DNA from: Kiritimatiellia bacterium
GTDB lineage: Bacteria; Verrucomicrobiota; Kiritimatiellia; RFP12; UBA1067
Assembly: GCA_017613085.1 (NCBI GenBank)
Contig: JAGAEL010000192.1
Location: forward strand, 1 to 37,981
Direction of reading: 5' to 3'
Length of the DNA: 37,981 nucleotides
The position numbers and the translations under genes were made by a program. The notes under the pieces were generated by a model. That model saw only the letters and a program-made list of their open reading frames with translations, searched no databases and was not told the origin of the DNA. Positions 23,878-32,398 of this stretch are shown piece by piece. The number at the start of each line of letters is the position of its first letter. Within the stretch, counting starts at the first letter, position 1.

Positions 23878-24585
23878 ATGAAAGCTACGAACGAATTGCG
23901 TCCCGTCTTGATCCAGAGGCGGTTCACCAAGCACGCGGCCGGTTCCGTGTTGATCCGGTGGGGAGACACGTGGGTGCTCTGCACAGCGAGCATCGACGAA
24001 AAGGTCCCGTCCTTCCTGCGCGGATCGGGGCAAGGCTGGGTCACGGCGGAGTACGGCATGCTGCCGGGTAGCACGGCGGAACGGAAAGAGCGCGACATCA
24101 AGAAACTCAAGCAGGACGGCCGCAGCGTGGAGATCGGCCGCCTGGTCGGGCGCGCGCTCCGCGCCGCGATCGACCTGAAGGCCCTCGGCGAACGCACCAT
24201 CACCCTCGACTGCGACGTGCTGCAGGCCGACGGGGGCACGCGTTGCGCCTCCATCACCGGCGGCATGGTCGCCCTCGCCGACGCCGTGAACAAGCTGCTC
24301 GCGGAGGGCGCGCTGGCAGAGACGCCGATCCGCCGGTTCGTCGTCGCGGTGAGCGCGGGCATCTGCGCGGGCGTCCCCACGCTCGACCTCGACTACGCGC
24401 ACGATTCCACGGCGGACGTGGACATGAACTTTGTGATGACGGACGACGGACGATTCGTCGAAATCCAGGGCACGGCGGAACACAACCCGTTCACGGAGAA
24501 CGAACTGGACGCGCTCAAAACCCTGGCGAAACAGGGCGCGGCCGAGTTGATCCGCATCCAGAAGGAGGCATTGAAAAATGGTTAA
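23878..24585 (+). CDS. rph: Ribonuclease PH
   Basis: This 235-residue phosphorolytic exoribonuclease trims the 3' ends of tRNA precursors and other RNAs and forms a hexameric ring. Family blocks seen: [44 protein letters not shown]-type [42 protein letters not shown] and [18 protein letters not shown], with GTAEHNPF near the end. Length is normal. It overlaps the next gene by eight bases, and the ribosome binding site of that gene (AAGGAGG) lies inside its last codons. The -10 box right before its ATG suggests a leaderless transcript. Confidence 0.96.
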   Translation: MKATNELRPVLIQRRFTKHAAGSVLIRWGDTWVLCTASIDEKVPSFLRGSGQGWVTAEYGMLPGSTAERKERDIKKLKQDGRSVEIGRLVGRALRAAIDLKALGERTITLDCDVLQADGGTRCASITGGMVALADAVNKLLAEGALAETPIRRFVVAVSAGICAGVPTLDLDYAHDSTADVDMNFVMTDDGRFVEIQGTAEHNPFTENELDALKTLAKQGAAELIRIQKEALKNG

Positions 24586-25540
24586 GAAGGCATTGATCAC
24601 GGGCGGCGCGGGGTTCATCGGTTCACACCTGGCGGCGCGTCTCTTGGACGAAGGGTACGAGGTCACGGTTCTCGACAACCTGTTCACGGGAACGAAGTCG
24701 AACATCTACGGGATGCTGGAGAACCCCCGCTTCACGTTCATGCTGCATGACGTGACGCAGCCGTTCTGGGGACAGTTCGACGAAATCTACAACCTCGCCT
24801 GTCCCGCCTCCCCCATCCATTACCAGCGCAACCCGGTCGAAACGATCCGTACCTCCTTCATGGGCGTTATGAACGTCCTTGAGCTCGCGCTCAAGACCAA
24901 GGCGCGCGTGCTGCACACCTCCACCTCCGAAATCTACGGCGACCCCGCCGTCCATCCCCAGCCGGAAACCTACTGGGGCAACGTCAACACCATCGGCATC
25001 CGCAGCTGCTACGACGAGGGCAAGCGCGCCGCCGAAACCCTCTGCGCGGATTACTACCGGGAATACGGCATCGACATCCGCATGGTGCGCATCTTCAACA
25101 CCTACGGCCCGCACATGCACCCGCAAGACGGCCGCGTGATCACGAACTTCATCATGCAGGCGTTGGACAACCGGGATATCACCCTGTACGGCGACGGCTC
25201 GCAGACGCGGAGTTTCCAGTATGTCGACGACCTGGTCAACGCGATCCGCGCCTATATGCGCCTGGATTACGAGAAGGTCTCCGCCTTTTTCGAATCCAAG
25301 GGCATCCCCGTCCCTGTCCTCAACGTCGGGAACCCCGGCGAGTACACCATCAAACAGCTCGCCGAGGAGACGCTGCGCCAGATCCCGGAAAGCACCAGCA
25401 AGCTGGTCTGCGAACCGCTCCCGAAGGACGACCCCAAACGGCGCAAGCCGGACATCACGCTCGCGACCGAATTACTCGGCTGGAAGCCTGTCGTCCCGTT
25501 GCAGGAGGGGCTGAAAAAGACCATCGCGTATTTTCGATAG
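24578..25540 (+). CDS. UDP-glucuronate decarboxylase (UDP-xylose synthase), SDR family
   Basis: This 320-residue enzyme converts UDP-glucuronate to UDP-xylose in the cytosol. It is an extended SDR protein: GGAGFIGSH for NAD binding, STSEIYGD, and the catalytic pair in [11 protein letters not shown] (Tyr and Lys). The blocks [30 protein letters not shown] and [21 protein letters not shown] are specific for UXS rather than for epimerases, and [10 protein letters not shown] is typical as well. Product UDP-xylose would serve surface polysaccharide or glycoprotein synthesis, in line with envelope genes at the right end. Start ATG 24578 lies within the end of rph, with AAGGAGG 8 bases upstream. Confidence 0.9.
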   Translation: MVKKALITGGAGFIGSHLAARLLDEGYEVTVLDNLFTGTKSNIYGMLENPRFTFMLHDVTQPFWGQFDEIYNLACPASPIHYQRNPVETIRTSFMGVMNVLELALKTKARVLHTSTSEIYGDPAVHPQPETYWGNVNTIGIRSCYDEGKRAAETLCADYYREYGIDIRMVRIFNTYGPHMHPQDGRVITNFIMQALDNRDITLYGDGSQTRSFQYVDDLVNAIRAYMRLDYEKVSAFFESKGIPVPVLNVGNPGEYTIKQLAEETLRQIPESTSKLVCEPLPKDDPKRRKPDITLATELLGWKPVVPLQEGLKKTIAYFR

Positions 25541-25605
25541 GCGGCGAGACAACGTCCAGCAACTGTCGTTCGACAACCGGGAAGGTCTAACAGAAAGGAC
25601 TCGGA

Positions 25606-26943
25606 ATGAATTGGAACACGTCATTTGGATTATGGGCGGCGGTTGCGATGCTCGGCTTTTATGCACAGGCGCAACAAACGTTGGATCCCGGAGCGATCCG
25701 GCGGCAGACCCAGCAGGCGGAGTATTATGTCCGTGAATTCGAGAGAGAGGTCGAATTGCAAAGGGGAGGGGAGAAGCGCGTCTGGCGGTCGAAGCAGGAC
25801 GCCGTTTCCCGCGTGCGCCGCCTAAAGGAGGCGTATCCCAACGATCCGGATGTGGAGAAACTGTTCCTGCGCGTCCGCACGGCGCTGATAAAGTCCAAGG
25901 GCGACTACACGGAGGTCGTCGCGGAGTGGACGGCGTACAAGCGGAACGAGGAGGCCCTGCGCAAGACGGTTGCGAAACTGGGCGAGACGGAGTGGCAGCG
26001 CCTGCTCGACGGACACGCCGGAAAGGTGCTGGGAAAGGCGTTTCCGACGCCGGATTCCGCGAAGGTGACGGTGGACGCCCTGAACGGGACGTATGTGGTG
26101 CTCGACGACATCCGGTATCCGATGAACCAGTTTTACGGGGCTTCCGGTGAATATATCCACACCGGCAGGCCGTCTTCGGGCTTCTATTTTCTCCGGATCG
26201 CCTCGCGCGACTGGCTGGGGCCCTACGAAGCCGTGAAGCGTTACCGCCGGAATGTGGACAGTGGACTGCAAGACGTGGAGAAGTGGACGGTGCTCGGCAA
26301 AATCGTGGACGTGACGATGGAGAACCCGCGTCCGAGCGAAGACGGCGTGGGCTCCGCCTATTACGGATGGGTCGTGCAGCCGGTCGCGCTCTACGTGCCC
26401 GGATGCGTACTGGCCGTCCGCAACACGGAAGGCGCGGAGAACACGGGACGGTTCATCGGCGAGGAGCAGGTCGAGCAGATCAAGAACGGCTGGTACACGG
26501 TGAAAGAGATTCCCGAAAACGTGACGCCCGAACGGCTGATGGAAATCTTCATGACGGCGATCAAGGAGAAGAACTACAAGCTCTACTGCGCGTGCATCGA
26601 TCCCGAACGGCAGAAGACGCCGGCGGGCGAAGACCTGCTCCGCTACCACTGGGACCTGCACCAGGAACGCTTCCACAACGAGTACATCCACGCCACCTTC
26701 GGCAAGGCCAAGATCACGGTGCAGCAAGGGTTCGACGAAAAAAACGACGACGAGAACTTCTTCCTGACCGATGAACAGAAGGCGACGCTGAAAAAAATCA
26801 GCGGCGTGAAAATCGAAGAGGCGACCGTCGAGTCGAAGGCGTATGACGCGAACGGCAAGCAGCTCGGTTCGCCGCACCGGCATACCCTCATCCGCAAAGG
26901 CGGCGGCAGGTGGTACGTGGAAGATTACGCGGTCCGGTTCTAG
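25606..26943 (+). CDS. Secreted protein of unknown function
   Basis: This 445-residue precursor starts with a signal peptide (about MNWNTSFGLWAAVAMLGFYAQAQ). It continues with a charged helical region (residues 30-140, rich in Lys, Arg and Glu) and a middle part with strands that includes WTVLGKIVDVTMENP and WVVQPVALYVPGCVL. The C-terminal domain from about residue 310 (ERLMEIFMTAIKEKNYKLYCACIDPERQ ... HTLIRKGGGRWYVEDYAVRF) looks like a small alpha+beta fold of the SnoaL/NTF2-like or DUF4878 kind. That last similarity is by pattern only. GAAAGGA is eight bases before the ATG. The next gene follows 17 bases later and is also a secreted protein, so the two probably work together. Confidence 0.65.
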   Translation: MNWNTSFGLWAAVAMLGFYAQAQQTLDPGAIRRQTQQAEYYVREFEREVELQRGGEKRVWRSKQDAVSRVRRLKEAYPNDPDVEKLFLRVRTALIKSKGDYTEVVAEWTAYKRNEEALRKTVAKLGETEWQRLLDGHAGKVLGKAFPTPDSAKVTVDALNGTYVVLDDIRYPMNQFYGASGEYIHTGRPSSGFYFLRIASRDWLGPYEAVKRYRRNVDSGLQDVEKWTVLGKIVDVTMENPRPSEDGVGSAYYGWVVQPVALYVPGCVLAVRNTEGAENTGRFIGEEQVEQIKNGWYTVKEIPENVTPERLMEIFMTAIKEKNYKLYCACIDPERQKTPAGEDLLRYHWDLHQERFHNEYIHATFGKAKITVQQGFDEKNDDENFFLTDEQKATLKKISGVKIEEATVESKAYDANGKQLGSPHRHTLIRKGGGRWYVEDYAVRF

Positions 26944-26960
26944 GAGAAGGGAGGGATACG

Positions 26961-28145
26961 ATGAAAAACATTCTGGCGATGACGGTTTCGCTGTTCGCGG
27001 TTGCGTTTGCGACGGCGAAGGACTTCACGAAGATGTCGGACGAGGAAATCCGGGCGTATGACAAAAGCGTCTGGGGAAACACCATGACGCATGTCGACGC
27101 GGATATCAAAGAGGACGCCGATCTAAACGCATTGCTCAAACAGGGCGTCGAACTAATGGATAAGGCGGTTTCGGACAAGGTATTCCAAAGCGCCAGGGCG
27201 GACGATTCGCTGCAGAAGCTTTTCCTGCTGATTCAGAAACCGTTTGTCACGAACACGAAGCGGGCCGAAACGCCGTCCGCGCCCTACAAAGGCCCCGAAC
27301 CGGTCATCGGGAGCGACGCCGCGTCGGTCGGCGTACGCTCGCTCGACGGAAAGACGGTACTCCTCCGGCGTATCGACTTGAACACGCGCCGGAAGGTCTC
27401 CTCGCTCCTCGATTGGAGCGTGACCATGAAGCTTCCGCAACGCTACACGAACTGGGAACGGATCATCGAACGGTTCAACACGTGGAAGCACACGAAGACG
27501 TTCGAGGAATTCGACAAGGCGTTCGGCGAGTTTATGCAGCTCGTGGAGAAAATGGAGCGGGACAAACGTGCCGATGCCACGGGAACGGCGTTGCTCGCCG
27601 CATCCGGGCTCGACAAGTTCGCCGACAACCAATGCCGCAAGGAGGCGTTCTTCGACCGCGACCTCCGGACGATCGACAGTTACCTCTACACGATCCGGAA
27701 CGAAGCCTATCAGGCGCACAAGGAATACCTGGACCAATTCGAGAAGTACTTCAACGAGGCGGTTACCGCATTGAAAGCCGACTGGAAATACTTTACGGAA
27801 CACGGACTCAGCGTCTTTCCGATGGATCGCGATAAGATTGAAAAACTGATGTACAGCTACGACGGCTTGCTGACCTCCGCGAAAGAATACATCGAAAATT
27901 GCAGGGAACTGATCAAGAAAGTGGACGACACCTCCAGCGAGACCGGCAAGCTCAGGACAAATACCGGCTTTGCGACGCACCGGGCGTTTCTGGCGTCCGG
28001 TCCAACCCAGAACAACGGCTGTCCCGGTTACACGCGGCGCGTGCGCGTGGCGCTGGAGGACTGCAAGGCCGCGTATCTGAAGGCGCTGGACCGTATGAAC
28101 AAAGAGGCGAAAAACAACGGCCGCGTCATCGAAGGATGGAAATAG
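26961..28145 (+). CDS. Secreted helical protein of unknown function
   Basis: This 394-residue precursor has a signal peptide (MKNILAMTVSLFAVAFATAKD) and is mostly helical, with long charged stretches (for example WERIIERFNTWKHTKTFEEFDKAF and YQAHKEYLDQFEKYFNEAVTALKADW). The C-terminal part has two cysteines (NNGCPGY and LEDCKAAYL) that could form a disulfide in the periplasm. I do not recognise the family. It follows another secreted unknown by 17 bases, with GGGAGGG as ribosome binding site, so the pair is an operon. No transmembrane segment or lipobox is seen. Confidence 0.65.
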   Translation: MKNILAMTVSLFAVAFATAKDFTKMSDEEIRAYDKSVWGNTMTHVDADIKEDADLNALLKQGVELMDKAVSDKVFQSARADDSLQKLFLLIQKPFVTNTKRAETPSAPYKGPEPVIGSDAASVGVRSLDGKTVLLRRIDLNTRRKVSSLLDWSVTMKLPQRYTNWERIIERFNTWKHTKTFEEFDKAFGEFMQLVEKMERDKRADATGTALLAASGLDKFADNQCRKEAFFDRDLRTIDSYLYTIRNEAYQAHKEYLDQFEKYFNEAVTALKADWKYFTEHGLSVFPMDRDKIEKLMYSYDGLLTSAKEYIENCRELIKKVDDTSSETGKLRTNTGFATHRAFLASGPTQNNGCPGYTRRVRVALEDCKAAYLKALDRMNKEAKNNGRVIEGWK

Positions 28146-28201
28146 CCCGCCGCCCGCGCTTCGCACGGGAATGTACATATGTGCCACCGTCTTCCGCCCT
28201 G

Positions 28202-28239
28202 AAATAAAACGGGAGGGCCGGGTTGCCCCGGCCCTCCCG
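28202..28239 (-). terminator. Terminator of the htrA transcript
   Basis: A perfect 13-pair stem (28210-28222 with 28227-28239), loop of four bases, is followed on the minus strand by TTTTATTT. No T-run follows on the plus strand, so it mainly serves htrA. Confidence 0.85.
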
Positions 28240-28269
28240 CACTGCATGACAGGAGTGGTCTATGTATTT

Positions 28270-28306
28270 GTTTAGGTGGTTGTAATGTTTTCGTTTAGGT
28301 GGTTGT
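28270..28306. repeat. Short direct repeat GTTTAGGTGGTTGT, two copies
   Basis: Identical 14-base copies lie at 28270-28283 and 28293-28306, 23 bases apart, in a strikingly G/T-rich stretch between the terminator and the end of htrA. Confidence 0.8.
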
Positions 28307-28323
28307 TATTTGGTTGTGTGTGG

Positions 28324-29784
28324 TTAATCGTTCAAGGTCAGGCTCGCGAAGAACGCTCCCTTCTCTGTCTTTACCCGCAACAGGATGTTCCCGTTTTTCG
28401 CCTTCTTCAATTCCCTTTCCAAATCCTTCACCGTCTTCACCTCGTGGCGGTTGACCTCCAGGATCAGCATCCCGGCCTTCAACCCCGCCTCTTCGGCGGA
28501 AGACCCATCAAAGACCTCCGTGATCACCACGCCGGCTTTCGCGTCCAGCCCAAGCTGGTTGGCGAGCTTTTCCGTCACGTCCTGGACGCCCAGTCCAAGC
28601 TTCTCCAGCTTCGCCGTGCCGCCCTCGCCGGCCACCGACTCCGACGCGTCTTCCTCGTCGGGGTAGGCCGCCACGGTCACCGTCCGCTTCAACGTCTTCC
28701 CGTCGCGATAAATGGTCACGTTGACTTTGGTATCAGGCATGATCTGTGCCACTTTGTTGCGAAAATGCATTCCGTTGTCGATTTTTTCGCCGTTCAGCTC
28801 GGTGATGATGTCGCCGGGCTTGATTCCCGCCTTGTACGCAGGACCGTCTTCAAGCACGTCGGCGATCAAAACACCGCCCGCTTCCTTGCGCCCGAAACTC
28901 TCCGCCATCGCCTCGGAAAGGTCGCCCGGATTCAGCATGACACCGATGTAACCCCTTGTCACTTTGCCATTTGCGAGAAGTTGTTCCTTGATCTTGAACG
29001 CCATGTTGATCGGGACGGCGAAGCCGATGCCCATGTTGCCGCCGTTGCGGGAATAGATGGCGGTGTTGATGCCGATGACCTCGCCGTCGATGTTCAGCAG
29101 CGGACCGCCGGAATTGCCCGGATTGATCGCCGCGTCGGTCTGGATGAAGTCCTCGTAGTCGGTGATCCCCATGTTACTGCGTCCTTTAGCACTCACTACG
29201 CCCACCGTAAGTGTCTCCTTTAGTCCAAAGGGGTTTCCGATGGCGATAACCCATTCGCCGGTCATCAGCTTTTCCGGATCGCCCGCTTTGAGGAAGGGGA
29301 GGTCGCCGTCGGCCTCGATTTTGATCAAGGCGACCTCGGTCTTCGAGTCCGCCCCGATGCGCTTCGCCTTGAATTCCTTCCCGTTCTGGAGTTTCACGGT
29401 GATTTTGTCGACATCGCCTACGACATGGGTGTTCGTGAGGATGTACCCGTCCTTGGAGATCAGGAAGCCGGAACCCTGCCCGGCCTTGCGGTACATTTTC
29501 TTGCGGGGCTGCCGGGGCCGCGGTTCGCGCCGGAACCGGTTGTTCCATCCGCGCCCGAAGAAACGCTCGGGGAAATCCTCCCCGAATAGGTCGAAGGGGT
29601 TGTTGAAGAACCCCTCGCTGACGGGCACCTCCTTTTCCACTTGGATAAAGACGACCGCCGGCGTGGCCTGCGCCGCCACGTCCGCGAATCCCCTGCGAAA
29701 ATCAAACGACTTTCCCTCCGCGTGCGCGCCGAACGCGAACGCAACCGTTCCAATCATCATCGCCAACATCGTTCTTCTGTTCAT
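28324..29784 (-). CDS. Do-like periplasmic serine protease (DegP/DegQ family), Glu in the triad
   Basis: This 486-residue protease-chaperone has a signal peptide (residues 1-22) and acts on misfolded envelope proteins. It has a trypsin-like domain with His120 (LTNTHVV) and Ser225 (NPGNSGGPLL), then two PDZ domains (GYIGVMLNPGD...VLEDGPAYKAGIKPGDIITELNG and LGLGVQDVTEKL...DGSSAEEAGLKAGMLILEVN). The triad acid, Asp in DegP (spacing His+30, Ser-75), falls on Glu150 in SKTEVALIKI. A long L1-type linker rich in Arg and aromatic residues (59-96) precedes the core. I chose the ATG at 29784 with AGAAAGGA upstream; a longer frame to 29961 is upstream leader. Its terminator lies 85 bases past the stop. 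Confidence 0.93.
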   Translation of the reverse strand: MNRRTMLAMMIGTVAFAFGAHAEGKSFDFRRGFADVAAQATPAVVFIQVEKEVPVSEGFFNNPFDLFGEDFPERFFGRGWNNRFRREPRPRQPRKKMYRKAGQGSGFLISKDGYILTNTHVVGDVDKITVKLQNGKEFKAKRIGADSKTEVALIKIEADGDLPFLKAGDPEKLMTGEWVIAIGNPFGLKETLTVGVVSAKGRSNMGITDYEDFIQTDAAINPGNSGGPLLNIDGEVIGINTAIYSRNGGNMGIGFAVPINMAFKIKEQLLANGKVTRGYIGVMLNPGDLSEAMAESFGRKEAGGVLIADVLEDGPAYKAGIKPGDIITELNGEKIDNGMHFRNKVAQIMPDTKVNVTIYRDGKTLKRTVTVAAYPDEEDASESVAGEGGTAKLEKLGLGVQDVTEKLANQLGLDAKAGVVITEVFDGSSAEEAGLKAGMLILEVNRHEVKTVKDLERELKKAKNGNILLRVKTEKGAFFASLTLND

Positions 29785-29857
29785 TTGCCGTTTCCTTTCT
29801 GTTGTGGTTTGTGTGAAACAAGACGTTTCGATACAAAGCTTTTTCCGTGCCAATCCA

Positions 29858-29886
29858 AAAATACGCCTTTTTCTCCTGTTTTTCAA
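29858..29886 (-). promoter_or_regulatory. Candidate promoter of htrA
   Basis: On the minus strand TTGAAA (29886-29881) and TATTTT (29863-29858) are 17 bases apart in an AT-rich region, giving a leader of about 65 bases. No sigmaE-type GGAACTT box was seen. Confidence 0.45.
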
Positions 29887-29928
29887 ACGGAAACGCGACA
29901 ACCTGTCGCTGCAATCTTTTGTATGCAG

Positions 29929-29953
29929 TGCGTCAAATTGACATTTTGTCGCA
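29929..29953. promoter_or_regulatory. Inverted repeat between htrA and the DUF805 gene, possible operator
   Basis: TGCGTCAAAT and TTTTGTCGCA are imperfect complements (8 of 10) around TGACA. The site lies between the two divergent candidate promoters, 43 bases upstream of the htrA -35 and 16 bases before the -35 of the DUF805 gene. Confidence 0.35.
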
Positions 29954-29968
29954 TTTCGCAAATTCCCG

Positions 29969-29998
29969 TTGCGCCATAGGCGGCAACTGTGCTATAAA
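29969..29998 (+). promoter_or_regulatory. Candidate promoter of the DUF805 gene
   Basis: TTGCGC (29969-29974) and TATAAA (29993-29998) are 18 bases apart, with TGC directly before the -10 as in an extended -10 promoter. Confidence 0.5.
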
Positions 29999-30071
29999 TC
30001 TGTCGAATGACAGAGGGAAAGCGTGTCCGGTATCGCCGTCCCTTTGTCCGTGAACAAGAAAGGAACGAGCG

Positions 30072-30425
30072 ATGAGTTACTGGTTGGAATGTTGGAAAAA
30101 GTATGCGGTCTTTTCCGGTCGTGCGCGGCGGAAAGAGTACTGGATGTTTGCACTGTTCAATTTTGTGATTATGTCTGCCGTTTGTTTTGTACTGGTACTT
30201 ATCGGTGCGCGTCAAGCCGTCAATATGGTAAGCAGTGCGTATCAACTCGCCGTCTTTCTTCCCGCTCTGGGCGTGGCGGTGCGCCGTCTGCATGACACGG
30301 GACGGAGCGGATGGTGGATCTTGATCAATCTGATTCCGATCGTCGGTGTGATCGTGTTTCTCGTGTTTATGTGCCTCGATAGCGAACCGGGCTCGAATGA
30401 GTACGGTCCGAACCCGAAAGCATAA
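30072..30425 (+). CDS. DUF805 family inner-membrane protein
   Basis: This 117-residue protein carries the DUF805 signature: an N-terminal FSGRARRKEYWMFALFNF, several hydrophobic helices, RRLHDTGRSGWWILINLIPIVGVIVFLVF and the C-terminal NEYGPNP. Family members (for example YhaH of E. coli) are small polytopic membrane proteins of unknown biochemical role. The ATG at 30072 follows GAAAGGAAC. The next gene begins 34 bases after the stop, so the two may be co-transcribed, although no functional link is evident. Confidence 0.92.
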   Translation: MSYWLECWKKYAVFSGRARRKEYWMFALFNFVIMSAVCFVLVLIGARQAVNMVSSAYQLAVFLPALGVAVRRLHDTGRSGWWILINLIPIVGVIVFLVFMCLDSEPGSNEYGPNPKA

Positions 30426-30459
30426 CCGGGCTTTTTCAGTCTAAAGAAGGGGCGGGTGT

Positions 30460-32334
30460 ATGTCGTTTCGTCAGTCAGTTGGATGGGTGTTGACGGCCGT
30501 GGCGGTGGGATCGACCGCGTATGCGGACAAGGATGTAGGTCGTTCAGAGGGCATCGGCGAACCGGTCGTGGTTCTTCCGGATTCGCCGACCGCCGTCGAA
30601 AAATCTGCTGCGGCGGAACTCGCCGGCGAACTCGGCAAGTGTATCGGGAAAGCCCCGGACGTCGTTTCCGAGAGCGCGGCGCGCGAAGGCGTGAAACTTT
30701 TCGTCGGCGCGACGAAAGCCTCCCGGGCGGCACGTAACCGGGAGCAGCCGTGGCAAACCGACGAGGTGTTCCTGAAGTCCGTTGAGGGCGGCGTCGTGCT
30801 CGACGGCGACCCTGCGCGTGCGCCGATCTACGCCGTTGACCTCTATCTCGAGAAATACTGCGGCGTGAGATGGTGGACGAGCGACGCGGCGACGCATCCG
30901 AAGCTTGCGGCGGCTGGAGACAGCCGCCCTCCCGTGCCGGTCAAGGGCATCGACCATCAATATGCCCCGCAGTTCAAGTATCGCGAAACCTATTACCTCG
31001 ACGGCTTCGACCCGCTCTTCAAGGTGCGCTCCAAGGGTAATTTCACGTCGATCACGCGCTACCTCCTGCACGACATCACGTTCATCCCGCCGGAGCTGGG
31101 CGGCAACCACCGCCTCTACTTCTTCGCGGGGCGCCACAGCGCGTACCATTCTTTCTTCGAGATTCTTCCGCCGAAGGTGTATTTCGAAAAGCATCCCGAA
31201 TGGTATTCGCTCGTCGGCGGAACGCGCGAGGCGAAGCAGCTTTGCCTCGCGAACGCGGAGATGAAGGCGGAATACATCAAAGAGACGCTGAAGCGGCTTC
31301 GCGAAGATTCGTCCGCCGATTTCATCCAGGTGTCGCAGAACGACAGGTATGGCTATTGCGAGTGCGAGGCGTGCAAGGCGATGATGGACGAGGACGGCGG
31401 CGTGCCGTCGGGACCGTACCTCAAGTTCGCGAACGACGTCGCCGAGGCGGTCGAAAAGGAGTTCCCGAACGTCCGCATCGACACGTTCGCGTACCAGTTC
31501 ACGCGCAAGGCGCCGACGAAGACGCGCCCGCGCCACAACGTGGTCGTGCGGCTCTGCGACATCGAGTGCGACTTCGCGCGTCCGCTCGCCAGCCCCCTTC
31601 CCCCGCGCAAGGCCGAGTTCGCAAAGGATCTCGCCGATTGGCAGCGCGTCGCCGGCGGCAACCTCTTCATCTGGGACTACCTCGCGAACTTCAAGAGCTA
31701 CATGATGCCGCATCCGAACATCGGCTCCATCGCTCCCAACATCCGCCTCTTCGCCGGGAACGGCGCGGTGGGCGTGTTCGAGCAGGGCGACGCGATCTGC
31801 GCCGCCGGTTCGTTCGCGACGCTCCGGCACTACATAACGTCGCATCTTCTCTGGAATCCGGCGGACGACGACCAGCGGCTCTTCCAGGAGTTCATGGAAG
31901 GGTACTACGGCAACTCCGCCGCGCCGATTCTCAAGAAGTTCATCGCGGTGATCGAGGCGGGACCGCGCAAGACGAAGCAGGCCGTGAAGTGCGGACACAA
32001 GGGGGCGCCGTTTCTCACGGGCGGCGACAAGCTCAAGGCGGCGCAGCTGATGGACGAGGCGGTCGCGGCGGCGGCAAAGGACGGCGAGCCGTTCGCCTCC
32101 CGCGTCCGGCGCGAGCGCCTTTCCATCGACCACATGATGCTCCTCCACTACGACATCCTCAAGAACGCCTCCGCGAAACTCGGCTACAAGTGGACGCGCC
32201 CGGCGACCAAGGCCGAGGCCGTGGAGAACTGGATCCGCGACGTGAAGTCTTTTGGTGTGAAGGCGCGTCGTGAAACGACGAGTGCGAAGGAAATCGAAAC
32301 CTATTTCGAACGTCTGCGGAAAGAGGCCCGTTAG
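30460..32334 (+). CDS. Secreted DUF4838 protein, glycoside-hydrolase-like
   Basis: This 624-residue precursor has a signal peptide (about residues 1-22) and a DUF4838 layout. The N-terminal domain resembles that of alpha-glucuronidases and GH20 enzymes (VVVLPDSPTAVEKSAAAELAGELGKCIGK, VKLFVGATKAS, YAVDLYLEKYCGVRWW). A TIM-barrel-like part follows, with HPEWYSLVGGTREAKQLCLAN, QVSQNDRYGYCECEACKAMM, NVRIDTFAYQFTRKAP, NLFIWDYLANFKSYMMPHPN and GVFEQGD. DUF4838 proteins are common in polysaccharide-degrading bacteria, yet their activity is not established. A REP-like unit lies inside the gene at residues 150-159. GAAGGGGCG precedes the start. The extracellular or periplasmic place suggests glycan processing (inference). 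Confidence 0.85.
   Translation: MSFRQSVGWVLTAVAVGSTAYADKDVGRSEGIGEPVVVLPDSPTAVEKSAAAELAGELGKCIGKAPDVVSESAAREGVKLFVGATKASRAARNREQPWQTDEVFLKSVEGGVVLDGDPARAPIYAVDLYLEKYCGVRWWTSDAATHPKLAAAGDSRPPVPVKGIDHQYAPQFKYRETYYLDGFDPLFKVRSKGNFTSITRYLLHDITFIPPELGGNHRLYFFAGRHSAYHSFFEILPPKVYFEKHPEWYSLVGGTREAKQLCLANAEMKAEYIKETLKRLREDSSADFIQVSQNDRYGYCECEACKAMMDEDGGVPSGPYLKFANDVAEAVEKEFPNVRIDTFAYQFTRKAPTKTRPRHNVVVRLCDIECDFARPLASPLPPRKAEFAKDLADWQRVAGGNLFIWDYLANFKSYMMPHPNIGSIAPNIRLFAGNGAVGVFEQGDAICAAGSFATLRHYITSHLLWNPADDDQRLFQEFMEGYYGNSAAPILKKFIAVIEAGPRKTKQAVKCGHKGAPFLTGGDKLKAAQLMDEAVAAAAKDGEPFASRVRRERLSIDHMMLLHYDILKNASAKLGYKWTRPATKAEAVENWIRDVKSFGVKARRETTSAKEIETYFERLRKEAR
30907..30934 (-). repeat. REP-like hairpin inside the DUF4838 gene
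   Basis: On the minus strand CGGGAG is followed by an 8-pair stem GGCGGCTG / CAGCCGCC with loop TCTC and then GC. It matches the 28-base units at 6907 and 37924. On the coding strand it starts exactly at a codon boundary and encodes AAAGDSRPP. Confidence 0.65.
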
Positions 32335-32398
32335 CGTCGGACGAAGAAAGGGAATCAAGGTTTCCGAAAAACGTATGACGGGCTGTCTGCTTGCTTCC

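Noticed and set aside
30420-30445. Terminator between the DUF805 and DUF4838 genes
   Set aside because: CCGGG followed by CTTTTT looks suggestive, but the stem is only about four pairs.
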